In this document: positions 1 through 5,096 of the stretch, piece by piece | Position numbering within the stretch: position 1 is the first letter of the stretch | How the letters are laid out: each line of letters starts with the position of its first letter | Source of the DNA: Rhodospirillales bacterium | GTDB taxonomy: Bacteria > Pseudomonadota > Alphaproteobacteria > Acetobacterales > Acetobacteraceae | Direction: 5' to 3' | Assembly: GCA_028870815.1 (NCBI GenBank) | Contig: JAGWOU010000105.1 | Coordinates: 1-6,533, forward strand | DNA length: 6,533 nucleotides | Program-made: the position numbers and the translations under genes | The notes under the pieces: model-generated | What the model saw: only the letters and a program-made list of their open reading frames with translations | Databases searched by the model: none | Told to the model about the DNA's origin: nothing

Positions 1-826
1 GCGCGGCCGGGGTGAAGTTGAATTCCGAACCGATCTGCCGCACCGGCGTGATCTCGGCGGCAGTGCCGGTGAGGAAGGCTTCGCTGAAAGAGGCCATTTC
101 CTCTGGTTTGATATGCCGCTCGATCACCTCGATCCCACGCGCCTTGGCGAGCGCGATCACGGTCTGGCGGGTGAGGCCGTTCAGGAAGCAGTCGGTCAGC
201 GGGGTATGCAGCTTGCCGTCCTGTACGAAGAAAATATTGGCGCTGGTGCCTTCCGCGACGAAACCGTCCCAGGTGTAGAGCAGCGATTCCTCAAAGCCCT
301 CGGCCTCGGCCTTATGCTTGGAGAGCGTGCCGATCATGTACAGCCCGGCGGCCTTGGAGGCGACAGGGGCGGTGAGCGGATGCGGGCGGCGCCAGTCAGA
401 AATATTGAGACGGATGCCCTTCATGCGGTCCGCGCCGAAATAATCCGGCCAGGTCCAGCAGGCGATCATCAGATGAATCTTGGTCTGCTGGGCGGAAACG
501 CCCAACTGCTCCGAACCGCGCCAAGCCAGCGGGCGGATATAAGCGTCCGTGAGATTATTCGCCGCCATCACCTCGGCACAGGCCTGATTGATCTGCTCCC
601 GGGTGAAGGGAATCTCGAAACCCAGCATCCGGCCGGAGGCGATCAGCCGGTCCGTATGGGCGTTCAGCTTGAAGACCGTGCCGTTATAGGCGCGCTGGCC
701 CTCGAACACGGCGGAGGCATAGTGCAAACCATGGCTGAGTACGTGCAGCTGCGCGTCGCGCCAGGGAATGAGCTTGCCATCCCACCAGATGAAGCCGTCA
801 CGATCGTCGAAGGGCACGAGCGCCAT
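1..826 (-). CDS. ilvE: Branched-chain amino acid aminotransferase, 3' end cut by window edge
   Basis: Class IV (fold type IV) PLP-dependent aminotransferase. By family it catalyses the last step of leucine, isoleucine and valine synthesis, and the reverse reaction with 2-oxoglutarate, in the cytoplasm. The minus strand reads MALVPFDDRDGFIWWDGKLI at the N-terminus and stays open for 275 codons to the left edge; bacterial IlvE proteins are about 290-310 residues, so only a short C-terminal piece is missing. Visible landmarks are HYASAVFEGQRAYNG (residues 35-49), the PLP-lysine context SKAAGLY with Lys158 (close to Lys160 of E. coli IlvE), and EGTSANIFF with Glu192 (about 192-200). The ATG at 824-826 is preceded by GGAG (837-840 on the plus strand, as CTCC) with 10 nt spacing, which supports this start. 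The gene is divergent from the MarR gene at 934 and shares its upstream region. D-amino acid aminotransferase and ADC lyase are related, but the FEGQRAYNG and TLSKHKAEAEG segments fit IlvE better. Confidence 0.95.
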   Translation of the reverse strand, partial: MALVPFDDRDGFIWWDGKLIPWRDAQLHVLSHGLHYASAVFEGQRAYNGTVFKLNAHTDRLIASGRMLGFEIPFTREQINQACAEVMAANNLTDAYIRPLAWRGSEQLGVSAQQTKIHLMIACWTWPDYFGADRMKGIRLNISDWRRPHPLTAPVASKAAGLYMIGTLSKHKAEAEGFEESLLYTWDGFVAEGTSANIFFVQDGKLHTPLTDCFLNGLTRQTVIALAKARGIEVIERHIKPEEMASFSEAFLTGTAAEITPVRQIGSEFNFTPAA

Positions 827-933
827 GGTCAAAATTCTCCAATTGAAGTAGTCTTTTGAGACAGTCTAAACTTGCGCAGAAGTAAGAATTTTCCACACTT
901 CATTGCGGTCAGCCAGCGGTCCTTGAAATTGCC
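827..933. promoter_or_regulatory. Divergent ilvE / marR intergenic promoter region
   Basis: These 107 bp separate two divergent start codons and are visibly richer in A+T than the flanking genes, as expected for promoters. A plausible but weak sigma70-type pair for the plus-strand operon is TTGAAG (843-848) and TCTAAA (865-870) with a 16-bp spacer. Possible operator elements are the inverted repeat GTCT-TTTG-AGAC (851-862), an AGTCT direct repeat (850-854 and 863-867), GAAGTA twice (845-850 and 879-884), and an 8-bp inverted pair AAAATTCT (831-838) / AGAATTTT (885-892). MarR proteins typically bind 16-20 bp palindromes near their own promoter, so an autoregulatory site here is reasonable. Promoter and operator assignments are inference from short motifs only. 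Confidence 0.45.
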
Positions 934-1506
934 ATGCCTAACACCCCGACTCAACCCTACCCAGCCAGCAAACGCGAAACCCTGCCCAGCGCCCCGCACG
1001 CGGCACCCGGTGCCGGGCTGCTGTTTCTTCGTGAGGACGAACTGCGCGCGGCGCAAGACATGTTGTTCTTCGCCCTGCGGGATTTGACCAGCCCCGCGGA
1101 TGCAATGCTCGCGGAGATGAAATTCGGCCGCGCCCATCATCGCTGCCTGCATTGGATCGGGCGCAAACCCGGCCTGAATGTGGGGGAGCTGCTCTGCATC
1201 CTCGGCATCACCAAGCAAAGCCTCACCCGGGTACTCGGCCCGCTCATCCGCGAAGGCTATGTAACCCAGGTGCCCGGCCCAACGGACCGCCGGCAGCGCT
1301 TGCTTAGCCTTACCGAAAAAGGCGCGGTGCTGGAGCGACAATTATTCGACACCCAGCGCGAAAAATTATTGGCAGCCTACCGCGAGGCAGGTGGCCCGGC
1401 GGTGGAAGGCTTCAAGCGCGTGATGCGCGGGCTGATCGGCCCCGGCGGACGGGCATATCTCGAATCCTCGGAGCCGCGCACGCCAAAACCGCCCCGCAAC
1501 CCCTGA
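934..1506 (+). CDS. MarR-family winged-helix transcriptional regulator (PetP-like)
   Basis: Cytoplasmic DNA-binding regulator of 190 residues. After a Pro/Ala-rich N-terminal stretch (about residues 1-27) comes a dimerisation helix (LREDELRAAQDMLFFALRD, 32-50). The MarR winged helix-turn-helix follows: GLNVGELLCILGI (80-92), recognition helix TKQSLTRVLGPLIREGYV (93-110) and wing DRRQRLLSLTEKG (118-130). The FGRAHHRCLHWIGRKPG segment (64-80) and the pairing with an OmpR-type regulator match my recollection of Rhodobacter PetP, encoded next to PetR; the symbol is withheld because orthology cannot be tested here. Cys71 and Cys88 could in principle be redox-active, as in some MarR proteins, but nothing shows that they are. 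The ATG at 934 has no clear Shine-Dalgarno sequence. The last codons (RNP-stop) lie inside a 53-bp tandem repeat, so the C-terminal Pro-rich tail sits at a duplication boundary. It is first in a MarR-response regulator-kinase operon. Confidence 0.9.
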   Translation: MPNTPTQPYPASKRETLPSAPHAAPGAGLLFLREDELRAAQDMLFFALRDLTSPADAMLAEMKFGRAHHRCLHWIGRKPGLNVGELLCILGITKQSLTRVLGPLIREGYVTQVPGPTDRRQRLLSLTEKGAVLERQLFDTQREKLLAAYREAGGPAVEGFKRVMRGLIGPGGRAYLESSEPRTPKPPRNP

Positions 1507-1604
1507 CCCGGCCCCGATGACCCAAGCCGCCGTGACCGAGGACGCCCCGCAACCCCTGACCCGGCCCCGATGACCCAAGCCGCCGTGACCGAGGACGCCC
1601 CGCA
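1490..1604. repeat. Perfect 53-bp tandem duplication (2.17 copies) at the MarR / response regulator junction
   Basis: The stretch 1490-1542 is repeated without mismatch at 1543-1595, and the first 9 bp of a third copy follow (1596-1604). The 9-mer CGCCCCGCA therefore occurs three times, at 1490, 1543 and 1596, exactly 53 bp apart. Each full unit carries the end of the MarR gene with its TGA (1504-1506, copied at 1557-1559) and the first codons of the response regulator with its ATG (1517, copied at 1570). The likely ancestor had two 9-bp repeats 53 bp apart, and slippage or recombination between them duplicated the interval. Because 53 is not a multiple of three, the two ATGs are in different frames. 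The lack of any mismatch suggests a recent event, or an assembly error if the reads were short. Confidence 0.97.
1517..1573 (+). other. 18-codon mini-ORF created by the duplication, overlapping the response regulator start
   Basis: From the first-copy ATG (1517-1519) the frame reads MTQAAVTEDAPQPLTRPR and stops at TGA 1571-1573. Its first 11 residues equal those of the response regulator; it then leaves that frame because the repeat is 53 bp long. The TGA overlaps the true start ATG (1570-1572) as ATGA. The mini-ORF begins 10 nt after the MarR stop, where the response regulator would have begun before the duplication. It may act as a short coupling or leader ORF carrying ribosomes from the MarR gene to the response regulator. 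It may equally be a passive by-product: the same upstream context precedes both ATGs and neither has a clear Shine-Dalgarno sequence. Translation is unproven. Confidence 0.4.
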
Positions 1605-2280
1605 TATCCTGCTGGTGGATGACGACGCCCGCCTGGCGGCACTGGCGGGGCGCTACCTTGCGGAGCAGGGCTTCCGCGTCACCCGCGCGGCCTCGGCGGC
1701 CGAAGCTCGGGAGAGGCTGCGGGCCATGGAGTTCGACCTGCTGGTGCTGGATGTGATGATGCCCGGCGAAACCGGGCTGGAACTGACCTTCAATCTGCGC
1801 GCCGAGCGGGCCCCCGCGATGCCCATTCTGCTGCTTACCGCGCGGGACACGCCGGAGGATGTTCTGGCGGGCTTTGAAGCCGGTGCGGATGACTATCTTG
1901 GCAAGCCGTTCGACCCCAGGGTGCTCGTCGCCCGGCTGCGCGCCATGTTGCGGCGGGCCCAGCCGCCCCCGGTGCAGGCTGGCCCGCTGCCGCTGGGCGA
2001 AGCCTGTTTCGACGCCGAACGCGGCGAATTGATCGGCCCCAACGCCCGCCTGCGCCTTACCGGGGCGGAGCTGTCCCTGCTCACCACCCTGGCCGGCCGG
2101 CCGCATGAAGTGTTCTCCCGCGAAGCGCTGGCCGCGGCTCTGGGGCTGGATGACGTGAACGAACGCGCCATCGACGTGCAGGTGACGAGGCTGCGCCGGA
2201 AAATAGAGCCGGACCCGCGCGAACCGCGCTTTCTGCAAACCGTGCGCGGCAAGGGCTATGTGCTGAAGCCGGGGGCATGA
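1570..2280 (+). CDS. OmpR/PhoB-family DNA-binding response regulator (PetR-like)
   Basis: Two-component response regulator of 236 residues, a typical family length. The receiver domain (about residues 12-128) has the acidic cluster DDD (17-19), phospho-acceptor Asp61 in LLVLDVMMPGETGL, Thr90 in LLLTARD and Lys112 in GKPFDP, so all active-site residues are present. A linker leads to a C-terminal OmpR-type winged helix (about 138-233) with LTGAELSLL, SREALAAAL, a recognition helix DVQVTRLRRKIEPDP (202-216) and wing RGKGYVL (226-232). On phosphorylation it should dimerise and bind promoter direct repeats. The ATG at 1570 lies in the second copy of a tandem repeat. The first-copy ATG at 1517 is out of frame and cannot be its start; GTG 1585 is a possible internal start. 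Its stop overlaps the kinase start by ATGA (2277-2280), indicating translational coupling. PetR of Rhodobacter is the closest family I recall, but the regulon is unknown. Confidence 0.95.
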   Translation: MTQAAVTEDAPHILLVDDDARLAALAGRYLAEQGFRVTRAASAAEARERLRAMEFDLLVLDVMMPGETGLELTFNLRAERAPAMPILLLTARDTPEDVLAGFEAGADDYLGKPFDPRVLVARLRAMLRRAQPPPVQAGPLPLGEACFDAERGELIGPNARLRLTGAELSLLTTLAGRPHEVFSREALAAALGLDDVNERAIDVQVTRLRRKIEPDPREPRFLQTVRGKGYVLKPGA

Positions 2281-3602
2281 AAATCCGCCTCGGCCCGCTG
2301 CAGCCGGAACGCATTCTCCGCAAACTGCTGCCGCGCGGGCTGTTCGGGCGCTCGCTGCTCATCGTGCTGGTGCCGATGATGGTGCTGCAGGGCGTCGCCT
2401 TGCAAATCTTCTATGGAACACATCTGAACGAACTCTCCCGCCGCCTGGCCGGCGCGGTGGCGGGAGAGATCGGCTTCATGATCGACCAGATCGACCGCGA
2501 CCCCACCCGCCGCACGCTGGTGATGCAGGAGGCCGACCTGCATTTCACCTTCCATACGGTTTTCATACACAACCAGATCCTGCGCCATTTGCCGCCGCCA
2601 GACGCGCCAGGCCCGGTGGATACCGACCTTGCCCGCGCTTTGGTGCAAGATGTTCACCGGCCCTTCAATGTGGCGTGGCATGAGCATCCCGGCTTCCTGA
2701 GGGTGAATATCCAGATGGCGGACGGGGTGATCAGCATCGATGTTCCGCGCAAACGCCTGTTTATCGGCACTTTTTATCTATTCCTCATCTGGCTGATCGG
2801 TTCCGCGTTGCTGCTGGTGATCCTGGCGGCGCTGTTCCTGCGCACCCAGGTGCGGGGCATCAAACGCCTGGCAGAAGCCGCGGAGGCGTTCGGCATGGGG
2901 CGGGATAATGGGCCCATCCGCCCGGAAGGCGCCATAGAGGTGCGCCGCGCCGCCACCGCCTTCAACCGCATGCAGGAGCGCCTGCGCCGGTTCCTCACCC
3001 AACGCACCACCATGCTCGCCGGAGTGAGCCACGATTTGCGCACGCCCCTCACCCGACTGCGGCTGGCGCTGGCGATGCAGCCCAGCGTGTCCGCCGACGA
3101 TCTGCAGGACATGGAAAGCGACATCGCGGAGATGGAGCATCTGATTGGCATCTACCTCAACTTCGCCAGAGGCGAGGGCAGCGAGCAGGCAGTGCCAACG
3201 GAACTACCGGCGCTGCTGGAGGAAATCTGCGCGGCGGCGAAGCGCGGCGGCGCCGTCATCAACCTCTCCACGCCGGAGGCGTTGACGGCGACACTGCGCC
3301 CCGAGGCGATGCGCCGGGCGCTGACCAACCTCATCGAGAATGCCCGCCGCCATGCCAGCCAGATCTGGGTGAGCGCCGCCCGCTCCGGGGCAAGCATACA
3401 GATTCTCATCGACGACGACGGCCCCGGCATCCCGGCGCAGAAACGCGAGACCCTGCTGAAACCTTTTGAGAGCGAAGACCCGGGCGGCACCGGGCTGGGC
3501 CTGGCCATCGCCCGGGATATTATTGTCGCTCATGGCGGACATATTTATCTGCTGGACCGCCCTGGCGGGGGATTGCGCGTCTCGGTCGATTTGCCGGGAT
3601 AA
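2277..3602 (+). CDS. EnvZ-like membrane sensor histidine kinase
   Basis: Sensor kinase of 441 residues, presumably phosphorylating the response regulator encoded just upstream. Architecture: basic N-terminus, transmembrane segment 1 (about 26-47), periplasmic region (about 48-162), transmembrane segment 2 (about 163-188), HAMP linker (about 188-240), and dimerisation/phosphotransfer domain with H-box SHDLRTPLTRLRL (251-263; phospho-acceptor His252). The HATPase domain has an N-box NLIENARRHA (351-360, Asn355), G1 box DDDGPGIP (379-386), F-box KPFESED (395-401) and G2 box GTGLGLA (404-410). All catalytic boxes are intact. The short non-PAS periplasmic region and the H-box sequence match the EnvZ class. 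The ATG at 2277 overlaps the preceding stop (ATGA) with a G-run at 2271-2275 that could serve as a weak ribosome binding site. The stop TAA (3600-3602) lies 8 bp from the stop of the convergent SDR gene. The stimulus cannot be deduced. Confidence 0.95.
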   Translation: MKIRLGPLQPERILRKLLPRGLFGRSLLIVLVPMMVLQGVALQIFYGTHLNELSRRLAGAVAGEIGFMIDQIDRDPTRRTLVMQEADLHFTFHTVFIHNQILRHLPPPDAPGPVDTDLARALVQDVHRPFNVAWHEHPGFLRVNIQMADGVISIDVPRKRLFIGTFYLFLIWLIGSALLLVILAALFLRTQVRGIKRLAEAAEAFGMGRDNGPIRPEGAIEVRRAATAFNRMQERLRRFLTQRTTMLAGVSHDLRTPLTRLRLALAMQPSVSADDLQDMESDIAEMEHLIGIYLNFARGEGSEQAVPTELPALLEEICAAAKRGGAVINLSTPEALTATLRPEAMRRALTNLIENARRHASQIWVSAARSGASIQILIDDDGPGIPAQKRETLLKPFESEDPGGTGLGLAIARDIIVAHGGHIYLLDRPGGGLRVSVDLPG

Positions 3603-3615
3603 GAACCCGCTTATC
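3598..3615. terminator. Short hairpin spanning both convergent stop codons
   Basis: GATAAG (3598-3603) pairs perfectly with CTTATC (3610-3615) around a 6-nt AACCCG loop. The left arm contains the kinase TAA and the right arm the TAA of the convergent SDR gene. It sits where a bidirectional terminator would be expected, but the stem is only 6 bp with two G-C pairs and no T-tract follows on either strand, so termination activity is doubtful. Confidence 0.3.
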
Positions 3616-4486
3616 TGAACAAGCCGCGCAGCCCGTCTTCTAAGGGCCTGGGCGTAACAGACAGCGTCTTTTCCATGGGGCCGATATCGAAGTCTTTGTC
3701 TTCCAGCAAGCGGCGGATTTCGTCGCGCCCGATTTTCGGCATGCGCGGCAGGAGGCGCATCACAGGCAAAGCCGCCACCAGCAACGATGCGGGCACCGGA
3801 ATGACCGGGGGCATTTTGAACCCCGCCACGCGGGCCACCGCCGCCGCGAAATCGCGATATTCCATCGCATGCGGCCCGGCGATGACGAGCGTTTGCGGGT
3901 TTGCCAAGATTCCGTCCCGCGCCAGATCAAGGGCCGCCAGCAAGGAGCGCGTCACATCGTCCTGGTGGATCGGCTGCACCAAGGCGCGACCGCCATTGGG
4001 CAGCGGCACCACGGGCAGGCGGCGCAGCAGGGCCGCCAGACGCTGGACATTATTCTCGCCCTCGGCGCCGTAGATCATAGTCGGGTGCAGCAGCATCCCC
4101 GGCCGGCCTGATTCCAGCAGGGCTTTTTCCCCGCGCAGCACGCCATTGCCATGTTTGTCAGGCCAGCGGGTGAATTTGCGCGTGGAGCCAAGGCCGATGA
4201 GCACGGTCTCCGGCGGCGTGGCCTGGAGAAGTGCGGGAATATGCGAGGCATGGGCCGTGCTGATGACGTATCCCGCCCCTTCCAAAGCGGTGCGAAGCTG
4301 GGATTCGGGGCCGGTGAGATCGGCGATGCGCGGCGGCAGGGCGCGGGCGGCGGTATCCGCCGGCAGACGCGCCACGTTCCGCAGCACCGGGACGACCGCA
4401 AGGCCCCGCGCCAGCAGCGCCCGGCAGAGCGCCGCGCCGGACCGCCCCCCGGCGCCGATGACGAAAACCTGATCCTGGGTGGTCAA
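3611..4486 (-). CDS. Atypical SDR-family NAD(P)-binding protein (NDUFA9/NmrA-like)
   Basis: Rossmann-fold protein of 291 residues from TTG 4486 (297 if TTG 4504 is used). The N-terminus has beta-1 QVFVI followed by the dinucleotide loop GAGGRSG (11-17), then VVPVLRN (31-37), IADLTGP (54-60), ISTAHAS (75-81) and LIGLGSTRKF (96-105). No YxxxK catalytic pair occurs before the LLHPTMIYG segment (132-140), so it is probably an atypical SDR that binds cofactor structurally or catalyses an unrecognised reaction. The LLHPTMIYG and VQPIHQDDVTRSL (170-182) blocks resemble the NDUFA9 (complex I 39-kDa) and NmrA-like groups. I prefer TTG 4486: AGGAG lies 7 nt upstream and it overlaps the preceding gene's stop as TTGA, whereas TTG 4504 lacks a clear ribosome binding site. 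Neither candidate is ATG. It is cotranscribed, and probably co-translated, with the Fe-S subunit gene upstream. Substrate unknown. Confidence 0.85.
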   Translation of the reverse strand: MTTQDQVFVIGAGGRSGAALCRALLARGLAVVPVLRNVARLPADTAARALPPRIADLTGPESQLRTALEGAGYVISTAHASHIPALLQATPPETVLIGLGSTRKFTRWPDKHGNGVLRGEKALLESGRPGMLLHPTMIYGAEGENNVQRLAALLRRLPVVPLPNGGRALVQPIHQDDVTRSLLAALDLARDGILANPQTLVIAGPHAMEYRDFAAAVARVAGFKMPPVIPVPASLLVAALPVMRLLPRMPKIGRDEIRRLLEDKDFDIGPMEKTLSVTPRPLEDGLRGLFR

Positions 4487-5058
4487 TCCTCGTCTCCTGG
4501 CCAAACGCGCGGAGCGCCCTCACCAATCACGGCTACGCTTTCCGGTTCGCCGTTCGCCTCCACCAGCGCCAGCAGCCCTTGCACGATCTGAACGGGAGTG
4601 GGCGGGCAGCCGGCGATCACCAGATCCACCGGCAGGAACGCATTCGCACCGCCCGCCACAGCGGGAGAGCCTTTGAAAACCCCGCCATCCACCGCGCAGT
4701 CGCCCACCGCCAGCACGAAAGCCGGGTCCGGCATAGCGGCGCGGGCCTGGGCCACCGCCTCGCGCATATTCACGCCCGCCACGCCGGTGATGAGCAGAAT
4801 ATCCGCATGGCGCGGGCTGGGCGTGAAACTCAGCCCGTATTGGGTGAGGTCATAGATAAGGTTCTGGGTGGCGCGCAGCTCCAGCTCGCAGCCATTGCAG
4901 CTGCCCGCGGCCACATGCCGGATGGAAAGCGCCCGCCCCAGACGCTTCTGCCCCGCCGCCGCCAGACGGGCGCGCAGGGTTTTGGCCAGCTCCTCATCCG
5001 GGGCGCTGGGCGGTAAGGCGCGGGAGAGCACATGCCGGGCAACGGTTTTCCAAACCAT
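4483..5058 (-). CDS. Hydrogenase-type [4Fe-4S] small subunit, NuoB/HyfI/HycG superfamily, without neighbouring complex genes
   Basis: Protein of 191 residues in the NADH dehydrogenase 20-kDa / [NiFe]-hydrogenase small-subunit family, which holds the [4Fe-4S] cluster nearest the catalytic large subunit. Four cluster ligands are visible: Cys54 and Cys57 in SCNGCELE, Cys121 in VGDCAVDGG and Cys151 in AGCPPTP. The CxxC spacing is that of group 4 hydrogenase subunits (HycG, HyfI, Ech-type), not the tandem CC of NuoB. The PSPRHADILLITG block (80-92) is also typical of HyfI/HycG. It has no signal peptide and would sit on the cytoplasmic side of a membrane complex. It is shorter than E. coli HyfI (about 250 residues) and lacks its long C-terminus. 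The ATG at 5058 follows trpS by 38 bp with only a modest G-rich sequence upstream. Large subunit and membrane subunits are absent nearby, so its complex, and whether that reacts with H2, are unknown. Confidence 0.85.
   Translation of the reverse strand: MVWKTVARHVLSRALPPSAPDEELAKTLRARLAAAGQKRLGRALSIRHVAAGSCNGCELELRATQNLIYDLTQYGLSFTPSPRHADILLITGVAGVNMREAVAQARAAMPDPAFVLAVGDCAVDGGVFKGSPAVAGGANAFLPVDLVIAGCPPTPVQIVQGLLALVEANGEPESVAVIGEGAPRVWPGDED
4487..4498 (-). promoter_or_regulatory. Shine-Dalgarno deciding the TTG start of the SDR gene
   Basis: On the minus strand AGGAG is followed by ACGAGGA and then TTG (4486-4484). The spacing of 7 nt from GGAG to TTG is near ideal. The site lies inside the last codons of the upstream Fe-S subunit gene, whose TGA (4485-4483) overlaps the TTG. 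This is the best support for starting the SDR at 4486 rather than at TTG 4504. Confidence 0.6.
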
Positions 5059-5096
5059 GGCCCACCATAAGCATCCCGCCCCGCGCCGTGAAAGAG

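Noticed and set aside
113..859. Long plus-strand open frame of 248 codons opposite ilvE
   Set aside because: It is antisense to a clear IlvE with catalytic Lys and family motifs; its translation is low-complexity Gly/Arg/Glu-rich and matches no family I know. High GC content produces such frames.
1517..1519. First-copy ATG as the start of the response regulator
   Set aside because: It is 53 bp upstream of ATG 1570 and therefore out of frame; it terminates at 1571-1573.
1490..1604. CRISPR array or mobile-element target-site duplication
   Set aside because: The copies are directly adjacent without spacers, carry coding sequence from both flanking genes, and have no transposase or terminal inverted repeats nearby.
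1366..2238. Minus-strand open frame of 290 codons opposite the response regulator, with an internal protein repeat
   Set aside because: The apparent protein repeat is only the reverse translation of the 53-bp DNA duplication, and the rest is the shadow of the response regulator.
4483..5058. Calling the Fe-S protein NuoB of complex I
   Set aside because: NuoB has two adjacent cysteines in its first motif. Here they are spaced CxxC (54 and 57), as in group 4 hydrogenase subunits, and no nuo genes are adjacent.
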